Both the position numbers and the translations under genes were made by a program. Shown in pieces: positions 1 through 14,030 of a stretch of 64,000 nucleotides of DNA (positions are counted from its first letter, which is position 1; the number at the start of each line of letters is the position of its first letter). Source of the DNA: Annona cherimola (lineage: Eukaryota; Streptophyta; Magnoliopsida; Magnoliales; Annonaceae); the NCBI GenBank assembly GCA_030490835.1, contig CM059975.1, forward strand, positions 53,621,174 through 53,685,173, in the 5' to 3' direction. The notes beneath the pieces were generated by a model. The model ran no database searches. It was not told the origin of the DNA and was given only the letters and a program-made list of their open reading frames with translations.

Positions 1-169
1 TATTTTAAATTAAAAATAAAATTATTTGAACTGTAGTTCACAATTTTGAAAATTGAATTTTTATTTAATAACTATTTTGTAAAATTAATGGATTAGTAAG
101 TTAATCTAAGATAATTTTAATGACACTAATCAAGATCGTAAACTTGTACCCAAGAGTTGGGCCTCAATA

Positions 170-360
170 CGTCGATTTGATGGTTCGTATTTTAACATTA
201 AAATAAAAAATTATTTCAACGGTAGTTCAAAATTTTAATAATTGAATTTTATTTCATAATTATTTTGTTAAATTAATAGATTAAATTAGTTAATCTAAGA
301 TAATTTTTTAATGACAGTAATCAAGATCGTAGACCTTTACTCAAGGGTTGGGCCTCAATA
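170..360. repeat. Reference S1 monomer (191 bp)
   Basis: This example of the first monomer type runs from CGTCGATTTGATGG to GGGCCTCAATA. Landmarks in order are TTCAACGGTAGTTC, TTGAATTTTATTTCATAATT (other copies have TTTAATAATT), TTAGTTAATCTAAGATAA, TGACAGTAATCAAGATCGTAG, then the GC-richer box ending GTTGGGCCTCAATA. It shares the second half of its layout with S2, so the two types descend from one ancestral monomer. Confidence 0.93.
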
Positions 361-550
361 CATACAAATAATTGGTTAGTATTTCAAATTAAAGATAAAA
401 AATTATTTGAACTGTAGTTCAGAATTTTGAAAATTGAATTTTTATTTAATAAATATTTTGTAAAATTAATGGATTAGAAAGTTAATCTAAGATAATTTTA
501 ATGACACTAATCAAGACCGTAAACTTTTACCCAAGAGTTGGGCCTCAATA
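361..550. repeat. Reference S2 monomer (190 bp)
   Basis: This example of the second monomer type starts CATACAAATAATTGG. Landmarks are TTTGAACTGTAGTTC (a short imperfect dyad, GAACT-GT-AGTTC), TTATTTAATAA, ATTAATGGATTAG, TTAATCTAAGATAA, TGACACTAATCAAGA, then the terminal box GAGTTGGGCCTCAATA shared with S1. This copy carries the AAAGATAAAAAATT variant that tags a subset of S2 monomers at about 361, 5691, 6451, 17059 and 23128. Confidence 0.93.
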
Positions 551-1599
551 CGTCGATTTGACGGTTCGTGTTTTAACATTAAAATAAAAAATTATTTCAA
601 CGGTAGTTCAAATTTTAATAATTGAATTTTATTTAATAATTATTTTGTTAAATTATTAAATTAAATTAGTTAATCTAAGATAATTTTTTAATGACAGTAA
701 TCAAGATCGTAGACCTTTACTCATGGGATGGGACTCAATACATACAAATAATTTGTTAGTATTTTAAATTAAAAATAAAATTATTTGAACTGTAGTTCAC
801 AATTTTGAAAATTGAATTTTTATTTAATAACTATTTTGTAAAATTAATGGATTAGTAAGTTAATCTAAGATAATTTTAATGACACTAATCAAGATCGTAA
901 ACTTGTACCCATGAGTTGGGCCTCAATACGTCGATTTGATGGTTCGTATTTTAACTTTAAAATAAAAAATTATTTCAACGGTAGTTCAAAATTTTAATAA
1001 TTGAATTTTATTTAATAATTATTTTGTTAAATTAATAGATTAAATTAGTTAATCTAAGATAATTTTTTAATGACAGTAATCAAGATCGTAGACCTTTACT
1101 CATGGGTTGGGCCTCAATACATACAAATAATTGGTTAGTATTTCAAATTAAAAATAAAATTATTTGAACTGTAGTTCAGAATTTTGATAATTAAATTTTT
1201 ATTTAATAACTATTTTTTAAATTAATGGATTAAAAAGTTAATCTAAGATAATTTTAATGACACTAATCAAGATCGTAAACTTGTACCCATGAGTTGGTCC
1301 TCAATACGTCGATTTGATGGTTCGTATTTTAACTTTAAAATAAAAAATTATTTCAACGGTAGTTCAAAATTTTAATAATTGAATTTTATTTCATAATTAT
1401 TTTGTTAAATTAATAGATTAAATTAGTTAATCTAAGATAATTTTTTAATGACAGTAATCAAGATCGTAGACCTTTACTCATGGGTTGGGCCTCAATACAT
1501 ACAAATAATTGGTTAGTATTTCAAATTAAAAATAAAATTATTTGAACAGTCAGAATTTTGAAAATTGAATTTTTATTTAATAAATATTTTGTAAAATTA

Positions 1600-3769
1600 A
1601 TGGATTAGAAAGTTAATCTAAGATAATTTTAATGACACTAATCAAGACCGTAAACTTTTACCCAAGAGTTGGGCCTCAATACGTCGATTTGACGGTTCGT
1701 GTTTTAACATTAAAATAAAAAATTATTTCAACGGTAGTTCAAATTTTAATAATTGAATTTTATTTAATAATTATTTTGTTAAATTATTAAATTAAATTAG
1801 TTAATCTAAGATAATTTTTTAATGACAGTAATCAAGATCGTAGACCTTTACTCATGGGTTGGGACTCAATACATACAAATAATTTGTTAGTATTTTAAAT
1901 TAAAAATAAAATTATTTGAACTGTAGTTCACAATTTTGAAAATTGAATTTTTATTTAATAACTATTTTGTAAAATTAATGGATTAGTAAGTTAATCTAAG
2001 ATAATTTTAATGACACTAATCAAGATCGTAAACTTGTACCCATGAGTTTGGCCTCAATACGTCGATTTGATGGTTCGTATTTTAACTTTAAAATAAAAAA
2101 TTATTTCAACGGTAGTTCAAAATTTTAATAATTGAATTTTATTTAATAATTATTTTGTTAAATTAATAGATTAAATTAGTTAATCTAAGATAATTTTTTA
2201 ATGACAGTAATCAAGATCGTAGACCTTTACTCATGGGTTGGGCCTCAATACATACAAATAATTGGTTAGTATTTCAAATTAAAAATAAAATTATTTGAAC
2301 TGTAGTTCAGAATTTTGATAATTAAATTTTTATTTAATAACTATTTTTTAAATTAATGGATTAAAAAGTTAATCTAAGATAATTTTAATGACACTAATCA
2401 AGATCGTAAACTTGTACCTATGAGTTGGGCCTCAATACGTCGATTTGATGGTTCGTATTTTAACTTTAAAATAAAAAATTATTTCAACGGTAGTTCAAAA
2501 TTTTAATAATTGAATTTTATTTCATAATTATTTTGTTAAATTAATAGATTAAATTAGTTAATCTAAGATAATTTTTTAATGACAGTAATCAAGATCGTAG
2601 ACCTTTACTCATGGGTTGGGCCTCAATACATACAAATAATTGGTTAGTATTTCAAATTAAAAATAAAATTATTTGAACTGTAGTTCAGAATTTTGATAAT
2701 TAAATTTTTATTTAATAACTATTTTTTAAATTAATGGATTAAAAAGTTAATCTAAGATAATTTTAATGACACTAATCAAGATCGTAAACTTGTACCCATG
2801 AGTTGGCCCTCAATACGTCGATTTGATGGTTCGTCTTTTAACCTTAAAATAAAAAATTATTTCAACGGTAGTTCAAAATTTTAATAATTGAATTTTATTT
2901 AATAATTATTTTTCTTAAATTAATGGATTAAATTAGATAATCTAAGATAATTTTTTAGTGACAGTAATCAACATCGTAGACCTTTACTCATGGGTTGGGC
3001 CTCAATACATACAAATAATTTGTTAGTATTTTAAATTAAAAATAAAATTATTTGAACTGTAGTTCAAAATTTTGTAAGTTGAATTTTTATTTAATAACTA
3101 TTTTGTAAAATTAATGGATTAGAAAGTTAATCTAAGATAATTTTAATGACACTAATCAAGACCGTAAACTTTTACCCAAGAGTTGGGCCTCAATACGTCG
3201 ATTTGACGGTTCGTGTTTTAACATTAAAATAAAAAATTATTTCAACGGTAGTTCAAATTTTAATAATTGAATTTTATTTAATAATTATTTTGTTAAATTA
3301 TTAAATTAAATTAGTTAATCTAAGATAATTTTTTAATGACAGTAATCAAGATCGTAGACCTTTACTCATGGGTTGGGACTCAATACATACAAATAATTTG
3401 TTAGTATTTTAAATTAAAAATAAAATTATTTGAACTGTAGTTCACAATTTTGAAAATTGAATTTTTATTTAATAACTATTTTGTAAAATTAATGGATTAG
3501 TAAGTTAATCTAAGATAATTTTAATGACACTAATCAAGATCGTAAACTTGTACCCATGAGTTTGGCCTCAATACGTCGATTTGATGGTTCGTATTTTAAC
3601 TTTAAAATAAAAAATTATTTCAACGGTAGTTCAAAATTTTAATAATTGAATTTTATTTAATAATTATTTTGTTAAATTAATAGATTAAATTAGTTAATCT
3701 AAGATAATTTTTTAATGACAGTAATCAAGATCGTAGACCTTTACTCATGGGTTGGGCCTCAATACATAC
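1600..3769. repeat. Short internal duplication, offset 1,514 bp
   Basis: About 655 bp at 1600-2255 recur at about 3115-3769, offset 1,514 bp (four dimers, reduced by the 5-bp deletion inside). Markers are the AAGACCG...GACGGTTCGTG S1 junction at 1647 and 3161 and GAGTTTGGCC at 2044 and 3558. Both ends return to other variants, so this looks like a conversion tract or a small unequal exchange. Confidence 0.7.
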
Positions 3770-6059
3770 AAATAATTTGTTAGTATTTTAAATTAAAAAT
3801 AAAATTATTTGAACTGTAGTTCAAAATTTTGTAAGTTGAATTTTTATTTAATAACTATTTTGTAAAATTAATGGATTAGAAAGTTAATCTAAGATAATTT
3901 TAATGACAATAATCAAGATCGTAAACTTGTACCCATGAGTTGGGCCTCAACACGTCGATTTGATGGTTCGTCTTTTAACCTTAAAATAAAAAATTATTTC
4001 AACGGTAGTTCAAAATTTTAATAATTGAATTTTATTTAATAATTATTTTTCTTAAATTAATGGATTAAATTAGATAATCTAAGATAATTTTTTAGTGATA
4101 GTAATCAACATCGTAGACCTTTACTCATGGGTTGGGCCTCAATACATACAAATAATTGGTTAGTATTTCAAATTAAAAATAAAATTATTTGAACTGTAGT
4201 TCAGAATTTTGATAATTAAATTTTTATTTAATAACTATTTTGTAAAATTAATGGATTAAAAAGTTAATCTAAGATAATTTTAATGACACTAATCAAGATC
4301 GTAAACTTGTACCCATGAGTTGGGCCTCAATACGTCGATTTGATGGTTCGTATTTTAACTTTAAAATAAAAAATTATTTCAACGGTAATTCAAAATTTTA
4401 ATAATTGAATTTTATTTAATAATTATTTTGTTAAATTATTAAATTAAATTAGTTAATCTTAGATAATTTTTTAATGACAGTAATCAAGATCGTAGACCTT
4501 TACTCATGGGTTGGGCCTCAATACATACAAATAATTTGTTAGTATTTTAAATTAAAAATAAAATTATTTGAACTGTAGTTCAAAATTTTGTAAGTTGAAT
4601 TTTTATTTAATAACTATTTTGTAAAATTAATGGATTAGAAAGTTAATCTAAGATAATTTTAATGACAATAATCAAGATCGTAAACTTGTACCCATGAGTT
4701 GGGCCTCAACACGTCGATTTGATGGTTCGTCTTTTAACCTTAAAATAAAAAATTATTTCAACGGTAGTTCAAAATTTTAATAATTGAATTTTATTTAATA
4801 ATTATTTTTCTTAAATTAATGGATTAAATTAGATAATCTTAGATAATTTTTTAGTGACAGTAATCAACATCGTAGACCTTTACTCATGGGTTGGGCCTCA
4901 ATACATACAAATAATTGATTAGTATTTCAAATTAAAAATAAAATTATTTGAACTGTAGTTCAGAATTTTGATAATTTAATTTTTATTTAATAACTATTTT
5001 TTAAATTAATGGATTAAAAAGTTAATCTAAGATAATTTTAATGACACTAATCAAGATCGTAAACTTTTACCCAAGAGTTGAGCCTCAATACGTCGATTTG
5101 ATTGTTCGTCTTTTAACCTTAAAATAAAAAATTATTTCAACGGTAGTTCAAAATTTTAATAATTGAATTTTATTTAATAATTATTTTGTTAAATTATTAA
5201 ATTAAATTAGTTAATCTTAGATAATTTTTTAATGACAGTAATCAAGATCGTAGACCTTTACTCATGGGTTGGGCCTCAATACATACAAATAATTTGTTAG
5301 TATTTTAAATTAAAAATAAAATTATTTGAACTGTAGTTCAAAATTTTGAAAATTGAATTTTTATTTAATAACTATTTTGTAAAATTAATGGATTAGAAAG
5401 TTAATCTAAGATAATTTTAATGACACTAATCAAGATCGTAAACTTGTACCCATGAGTTGGTCCTCAATACGTCGATTTGATGGTTCGTATTTTAACATTA
5501 AAATAAAAAATTATTTCAACGGTAGTTCAAAATTTTAATAATTGAATTTTATTTCATAATTATTTTGTTAAATTAATAGATTAAATTAGTTAATCTAAGA
5601 TAATTTTTTAATGACAGTAATCAAGATCGTAGACCTTTACTCATGGGTTGGGCCTCAATACATACAAATAATTGGTTAGTATTTCAAATTAAAGATAAAA
5701 AATTATTTGAACTGTAGTTCAGAATTTTGAAAATTGAATTTTTATTTAATAAATATTTTGTAAAATTAATGGATTAGAAAGTTAATCTAAGATAATTTTA
5801 ATGACACTAATCAAGACCGTAAACTTTTACCCAAGAGTTGGGCCTCAATACGTCGATTTGACGGTTCGTGTTTTAACATTAAAATAAAAAATTATTTCAA
5901 CGGTAGTTCAAATTTTAATAATTGAATTTTATTTAATAATTATTTTGTTAAATTATTAAATTAAATTAGTTAATCTAAGATAATTTTTTAATGACAGTAA
6001 TCAAGATCGTAGACCTTTACTCATGGGTTGGGACTCAATACATACAAATAATTTGTTAG

Positions 6060-9000
6060 TATTTTAAATTAAAAATAAAATTATTTGAACTGTAGTTCAC
6101 AATTTTGAAAATTGAATTTTTATTTAATAACTATTTTGTAAAATTAATGGATTAGTAAGTTAATCTAAGATAATTTTAATGACACTAATCAAGATCGTAA
6201 ACTTGTACCCAAGAGTTGGGCCTCAATACGTCGATTTGATGGTTCGTATTTTAACATTAAAATAAAAAATTATTTCAACGGTAGTTCAAAATTTTAATAA
6301 TTGAATTTTATTTCATAATTATTTTGTTAAATTAATAGATTAAATTAGTTAATCTAAGATAATTTTTTAATGACAGTAATCAAGATCGTAGACCTTTACT
6401 CAAGGGTTGGGCCTCAATACATACAAATAATTGGTTAGTATTTCAAATTAAAGATAAAAAATTATTTGAACTGTAGTTCAGAATTTTGAAAATTGAATTT
6501 TTATTTAATAAATATTTTGTAAAATTAATGGATTAGAAAGTTAATCTAAGATAATTTTAATGACACTAATCAAGACCGTAAACTTTTACCCAAGAGTTGG
6601 GCCTCAATACGTCGATTTGACGGTTCGTGTTTTAACATTAAAATAAAAAATTATTTCAACGGTAGTTCAAATTTTAATAATTGAATTTTATTTAATAATT
6701 ATTTTGTTAAATTATTAAATTAAATTAGTTAATCTAAGATAATTTTTTAATGACAGTAATCAAGATCGTAGACCTTTACTCATGGGTTGGGACTCAATAC
6801 ATACAAATAATTTGTTAGTATTTTAAATTAAAAATAAAATTATTTGAACTGTAGTTCACAATTTTGAAAATTGAATTTTTATTTAATAACTATTTTGTAA
6901 AATTAATGGATTAGTAAGTTAATCTAAGATAATTTTAATGACACTAATCAAGATCGTAAACTTGTACCCATGAGTTGGGCCTCAATACGTCGATTTGATG
7001 GTTCGTATTTTAACTTTAAAATAAAAAATTATTTCAACGGTAGTTCAAAATTTTAATAATTGAATTTTATTTAATAATTATTTTGTTAAATTAATAGATT
7101 AAATTAGTTAATCTAAGATAATTTTTTAATGACAGTAATCAAGATCGTAGACCTTTACTCATGGGTTGGGCCAAAATACATACAAATAATTGGTTAGTAT
7201 TTCAAATTAAAAATAAAATTATTTGAACTGTAGTTCAGAATTTTGATAATTAAATTTTTATTTAATAACTATTTTTTAAATTAATGGATTAAAAAGTTAA
7301 TCTAAGATAATTTTAATGACACTAATCAAGATCGTAAACTTGTACCCATGAGTTGGTCCTCAATACGTCGATTTGATGGTTCGTATTTTAACTTTAAAAT
7401 AAAAAATTATTTCAACGGTAGTTCAAAATTTTAATAATTGAATTTTATTTCATAATTATTTTGTTAAATTAATAGATTAAATTAGTTAATCTAAGATAAT
7501 TTTTTAATGACAGTAATCAAGATCGTAGACCTTTACTCATGGGTTGGGCCTCAATACATACAAATAATTGGTTAGTATTTCAAATTAAAAATAAAATTAT
7601 TTGAACAGTCAGAATTTTGAAAATTGAATTTTTATTTAATAAATATTTTGTAAAATTAATGGATTAGAAAGTTAATCTAAGATAATTTTAATGACACTAA
7701 TCAAGACCGTAAACTTTTACCCAAGAGTTGGGCCTCAATACGTCGATTTGACGGTTCGTGTTTTAACATTAAAATAAAAAATTATTTCAACGGTAGTTCA
7801 AATTTTAATAATTGAATTTTATTTAATAATTATTTTGTTAAATTATTAAATTAAATTAGTTAATCTAAGATAATTTTTTAATGACAGTAATCAAGATCGT
7901 AGACCTTTACTCATGGGTTGGGACTCAATACATACAAATAATTTGTTAGTATTTTAAATTAAAAATAAAATTATTTGAACTGTAGTTCACAATTTTGAAA
8001 ATTGAATTTTTATTTAATAACTATTTTGTAAAATTAATGGATTAGTAAGTTAATCTAAGATAATTTTAATGACACTAATCAAGATCGTAAACTTGTACCC
8101 ATGAGTTTGGCCTCAATACGTCGATTTGATGGTTCGTATTTTAACTTTAAAATAAAAAATTATTTCAACGGTAGTTCAAAATTTTAATAATTGAATTTTA
8201 TTTAATAATTATTTTGTTAAATTAATAGATTAAATTAGTTAATCTAAGATAATTTTTTAATGACAGTAATCAAGATCGTAGACCTTTACTCATGGGTTGG
8301 GCCTCAATACATACAAATAATTGGTTAGTATTTCAAATTAAAAATAAAATTATTTGAACTGTAGTTCAGAATTTTGATAATTAAATTTTTATTTAATAAC
8401 TATTTTTTAAATTAATGGATTAAAAAGTTAATCTAAGATAATTTTAATGACACTAATCAAGATCGTAAACTTGTACCTATGAGTTGGGCCTCAATACGTC
8501 GATTTGATGGTTCGTATTTTAACTTTAAAATAAAAAATTATTTCAACGGTAGTTCAAAATTTTAATAATTGAATTTTATTTCATAATTATTTTGTTAAAT
8601 TAATAGATTAAATTAGTTAATCTAAGATAATTTTTTAATGACAGTAATCAAGATCGTAGACCTTTACTCATGGGTTGGGCCTCAATACATACAAATAATT
8701 GGTTAGTATTTCAAATTAAAAATAAAATTATTTGAACTGTAGTTCAGAATTTTGATAATTAAATTTTTATTTAATAACTATTTTTTAAATTAATGGATTA
8801 AAAAGTTAATCTAAGATAATTTTAATGACACTAATCAAGATCGTAAACTTGTACCCATGAGTTGGCCCTCAATACGTCGATTTGATGGTTCGTCTTTTAA
8901 CCTTAAAATAAAAAATTATTTCAACGGTAGTTCAAAATTTTAATAATTGAATTTTATTTAATAATTATTTTTCTTAAATTAATGGATTAAATTAGATAAT

Positions 9001-9200
9001 CTAAGATAATTTTTTAGTGACAGTAATCAACATCGTAGACCTTTACTCATGGGTTGGGCCTCAATACATACAAATAATTTGTTAGTATTTTAAATTAAAA
9101 ATAAAATTATTTGAACTGTAGTTCAAAATTTTGTAAGTTGAATTTTTATTTAATAACTATTTTGTAAAATTAATGGATTAGAAAGTTAATCTAAGATAAT
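6060..9200. repeat. Higher-order block, copy 2 (duplicate of 1-3140)
   Basis: This is the second copy of the first 3.1 kb, offset 6,059 bp. It keeps all the diagnostic variants of copy 1, including the AACAGTCAG deletion at about 7605 and GTACCTATGAG at about 8474. It has private changes of its own, such as GGGCCAAAATACAT near 7169. The block is eight dimers long and begins and ends in dimer register. Confidence 0.85.
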
Positions 9201-10737
9201 TTTAATGACAATAATCAAGATCGTAAACTTGTACCCATGAGTTGGGCCTCAACACGTCGATTTGATGGTTCGTCTTTTAACCTTAAAATAAAAAATTATT
9301 TCAACGGTAGTTCAAAATTTTAATAATTGAATTTTATTTAATAATTATTTTTCTTAAATTAATGGATTAAATTAGATAATCTAAGATAATTTTTTAGTGA
9401 CAGTAATCAACATCGTAGACCTTTACTCATGGGTTGGGCCTCAATACATACAAATAATTGATTAGTATTTCAAATTAAAAATAAAATTATTTGAACTGTA
9501 GTTCAGAATTTTGATAATTTAATTTTTATTTAATAACTATTTTTTAAATTAATGGATTAAAAAGTTAATCTAAGATAATTTTAATGACACTAATCAAGAT
9601 CGTAAACTTGTACCTATGAGTTGGGCCTCAATACGTCGATTTGATGGTTCGTATTTTAACTTTAAAATAAAAAATTATTTCAACGGTAGTTCAAAATTTT
9701 AATAATTGAATTTTATTTCATAATTATTTTGTTAAATTAATAGATTAAATTAGTTAATCTAAGATAATTTTTTAATGACAGTAATCAAGATCGTAGACCT
9801 TTACTCATGGGTTGGGCCTCAATACATACAAATAATTGGTTAGTATTTCAAATTAAAAATAAAATTATTTGAACTGTAGTTCAGAATTTTGATAATTAAA
9901 TTTTTATTTAATAACTATTTTTTAAATTAATGGATTAAAAAGTTAATCTAAGATAATTTTAATGACACTAATCAAGATTGTAAACTTGTACCCATGAGTT
10001 GGCCCTCAATACGTCGATTTGATGGTTCGTCTTTTAACCTTAAAATAAAAAATTATTTCAACGGTAGTTCAAAATTTTAATAATTGAATTTTATTTAATA
10101 ATTATTTTTCTTAAATTAATGGATTAAATTAGATAATCTAAGATAATTTTTTAGTGACAGTAATCAACATCGTAGACCTTTACTCATGGGTTGGGCCTCA
10201 ATACATACAAATAATTTGTTAGTATTTTAAATTAAAAATAAAATTATTTGAACTGTAGTTCAAAATTTTGTAAGTTGAATTTTTATTTAATAACTATTTT
10301 GTAAAATTAATGGATTAGAAAGTTAATCTAAGATAATTTTAATGACAATAATCAAGATCGTAAACTTGTACCCATGAGTTGGGCCTCAACACGTCGATTT
10401 GATGGTTCGTCTTTTAACCTTAAAATAAAAAATTATTTCAACGGTAGTTCAAAATTTTAATAATTGAATTTTATTTAATAATTATTTTTCTTAAATTAAT
10501 GGATTAAATTAGATAATCTAAGATAATTTTTTAGTGACAGTAATCAACATCGTAGACCTTTACTCATGGGTTGGGCCTCAATACATACAAATAATTGATT
10601 AGTATTTCAAATTAAAAATAAAATTATTTGAACTGTAGTTCAGAATTTTGATAATTTAATTTTTATTTAATAACTATTTTTTAAATTAATGGATTAAAAA
10701 GTTAATCTAAGATAATTTTAATGACACTAATCAAGAT
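8330..10737. repeat. Three-dimer higher-order repeat, period 1,137 bp (left arm, first site)
   Basis: About 8,330-9,600 recurs at 9,467-10,737, offset 1,137 bp (three dimers, six monomers). Markers are GTACCTATGAG at about 8474 and 9611 and GAGTTGGCCCTC at about 8858 and 9995. Homology ends where copy 2 switches to TTTTACCCAAGAGTTGAG near 10745. Confidence 0.75.
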
Positions 10738-13700
10738 CGTAAACTTTTACCCAAGAGTTGAGCCTCAATACGTCGATTTGATTGTTCGTCTTTTAACCTT
10801 AAAATAAAAAATTATTTCAACGGTAGTTCAAAATTTTAATAATTGAATTTTATTTAATAATTATTTTGTTAAATTATTAAATTAAATTAGTTAATCTTAG
10901 ATAATTTTTTAATGACAGTAATCAAGATCGTAGACCTTTACTCATGGGTTGGGCCTCAATACATACAAATAATTTGTTAGTATTTTAAATTAAAAATAAA
11001 ATTATTTGAACTGTAGTTCAAAATTTTGAAAATTGAATTTTTATTTAATAACTATTTTGTAAAATTAATGGATTAGAAAGTTAATCTAAGATAATTTTAA
11101 TGACAATAATCAAGATCGTAAACTTGTACCCATGAGTTGGGCCTCAACACGTCGATTTGATGGTTCGTCTTTTAACCTTAAAATAAAAAATTATTTCAAC
11201 GGTAGTTCAAAATTTTAATAATTGAATTTTATTTAATAATTATTTTTCTTAAATTAATGGATTAAATTTGATAATCTAAGATAATTTTTTAGTGACAGTA
11301 ATCAACATCGTAGACCTTTACTCATGGGTTGGGCCTCAATACATACAAATAATTGATTAGTATTTCAAATTAAAAATAAAATTATTTGAACTGTAGTTCA
11401 GAATTTTGATAATTTAATTTTTATTTAATAACTATTTTTTAAATTAATGGATTAAAAAGTTAATCTAAGATAATTTTAATGACACTAATCAAGATCGTAA
11501 ACTTTTACCCAAGAGTTGAGCCTCAATACGTCGATTTGATTGTTCGTCTTTTAACCTTAAAATAAAAAATTATTTCAACGGTAGTTCAAAATTTTAATAA
11601 TTGAATTTTATTTAATAATTATTTTGTTAAATTATTAAATTAAATTAGTTAATCTTAGATAATTTTTTAATGACAGTAATCAAGATCGTAGACCTTTACT
11701 CATGGGTTGGGCCTCAATACATACAAATAATTTGTTAGTATTTTAAATTAAAAATAAAATTATTTGAACTGTAGTTCAAAATTTTGTAAGTTGAATTTTT
11801 ATTTAATAACTATTTTGTAAAATTAATGGATTAGAAAGTTAATCTAAGATAATTTTAATGATAATAATCAAGATCGTAAACTTGTACCCATGAGTTGGGC
11901 CTCAACACGTCGATTTGATGGTTCGTCTTTTAACCTTAAAATAAAAAATTATTTCAACGGTAGTTCAAAATTTTAATAATTGAATTTTATTTCATAATTA
12001 TTTTGTTAAATTAATAGATTTAATTAGTTAATCTAAGATAATTTTTTAATGACAGTAATCAAGATCGTAGACCTTTACTCATGGGTTGGGCCTCAATACA
12101 TACAAATAATTGGTTAGTATTTCAAATTAAAAATAAAATTATTTGAACTGTAGTTCAGAATTTTGATAATTAAATTTTTATTTAATAACTATTTTTTAAA
12201 TTAATGGATTAAAAAGTTAATCTAAGATAATTTTAATGACACTAATCAAGATCGTAAACTTGTACCCATGAGTTGGCCCTCAATACGTCGATTTGATGGT
12301 TCGTCTTTTAACCTTAAAATAAAAAATTATTTCAACGGTAGTTCAAAATTTTAATAATTGAATTTTATTTAATAATTATTTTTCTTAAATTAATGGATTA
12401 AATTAGATAATCTAAGATAATTTTTTAGTGACAGTAATCAACATCGTAGACCTTTACTCATGGGTTGGGCCTCAATACATACAAATAATTTGTTAGTATT
12501 TTAAATTAAAAATAAAATTATTTGAACTGTAGTTCAAAATTTTGTAAGTTGAATTTTTATTTAATAACTATTTTGTAAAATTAATGGATTAGAAAGTTAA
12601 TCTAAGATAATTTTAATGACAATAATCAAGATCGTAAACTTGTACCCATGAGTTGGGCCTCAACACGTCGATTTGATGGTTCGTCTTTTAACCTTAAAAT
12701 AAAAAATTATTTCAACGGTAGTTCAAAATTTTAATAATTGAATTTTATTTAATAATTATTTTTCTTAAATTAATGGATTAAATTAGATAATCTAAGATAA
12801 TTTTTTAGTGACAGTAATCAACATCGTAGACCTTTACTCATGGGTTGGGCCTCAATACATACAAATAATTGATTAGTATTTCAAATTAAAAATAAAATTA
12901 TTTGAACTGTAGTTCAGAATTTTGATAATTTAATTTTTATTTAATAACTATTTTTTAAATTAATGGATTAAAAAGTTAATCTAAGATAATTTTAATGACA
13001 CTAATCAAGATCGTAAACTTTTACCCAAGAGTTGAGCCTCAATACGTCGATTTGATTGTTCGTCTTTTAACCTTAAAATAAAAAATTATTTCAACGGTAG
13101 TTCAAAATTTTAATAATTGAATTTTATTTAATAATTATTTTGTTAAATTATTAAATTAAATTAGTTAATCTTAGATAATTTTTTAATGACAGTAATCAAG
13201 ATCGTAGACCTTTACTCATGGGTTGGGCCTCAATACATACAAATAATTTGTTAGTATTTTAAATTAAAAATAAAATTATTTGAACTGTAGTTCAAAATTT
13301 TGAAAATTGAATTTTTATTTAATAACTATTTTGTAAAATTAATGGATTAGAAAGTTAATCTAAGATAATTTTAATGACAATAATCAAGATCGTAAACTTG
13401 TACCCATGAGTTGGGCCTCAACACGTCGATTTGATGGTTCGTCTTTTAACCTTAAAATAAAAAATTATTTCAACGGTAGTTCAAAATTTTAATAATTGAA
13501 TTTTATTTAATAATTATTTTTCTTAAATTAATGGATTAAATTTGATAATCTAAGATAATTTTTTAGTGACAGTAATCAACATCGTAGACCTTTACTCATG
13601 GGTTGGGCCTCAATACATACAAATAATTGATTAGTATTTCAAATTAAAAATAAAATTATTTGAACTGTAGTTCAGAATTTTGATAATTTAATTTTTATTT

Positions 13701-14030
13701 AATAACTATTTTTTAAATTAATGGATTAAAAAGTTAATCTAAGATAATTTTAATGACACTAATCAAGATCGTAAACTTTTACCCAAGAGTTGAGCCTCAA
13801 TACGTCGATTTGATTGTTCGTCTTTTAACCTTAAAATAAAAAATTATTTCAACGGTAGTTCAAAATTTTAATAATTGAATTTTATTTAATAATTATTTTG
13901 TTAAATTATTAAATTAAATTAGTTAATCTTAGATAATTTTTTAATGACAGTAATCAAGATCGTAGACCTTTACTCATGGGTTGGGCCTCAATACATACAA
14001 ATAATTTGTTAGTATTTTAAATTAAAAATA
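9690..14030. repeat. Higher-order duplication, period 2,274 bp
   Basis: About 9,690-11,760 matches about 11,960-14,030 at an offset of 2,274 bp (six dimers, twice the 1,137-bp unit). Shared rare variants are ATTAAATTTGATAATC at 11261 and 13535, and GAGTTGAGCC with GATTGTTCG at about 10755 and 13029. Block limits are approximate because neighbouring monomers are very similar. Confidence 0.75.

Larger units (their letters stand above)
1..3140. repeat. Higher-order block, copy 1 (repeated at 6060)
   Basis: This stretch matches 6060-9200 at a constant offset of 6,059 bp (16 dimers) with few differences. Shared private variants include the AAAGATAAA S2 at 391, GAGTTGGTCC at about 1291, the 5-bp deletion TTTGAACAGTCAG at about 1542, GAGTTTGGCC at about 2044 and GTACCTATGAG at about 2416. 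Homology breaks near 3150, where copy 1 reads CTAATCAAGACCG and copy 2 reads AATAATCAAGATCG. Confidence 0.85.

Noticed and set aside
361..550. GAACTGTAGTTC as a CENP-B-like or strong palindromic site
   Set aside because: It is only a 5-bp imperfect dyad, does not match the CENP-B box, and the equivalent S1 segment lacks it.
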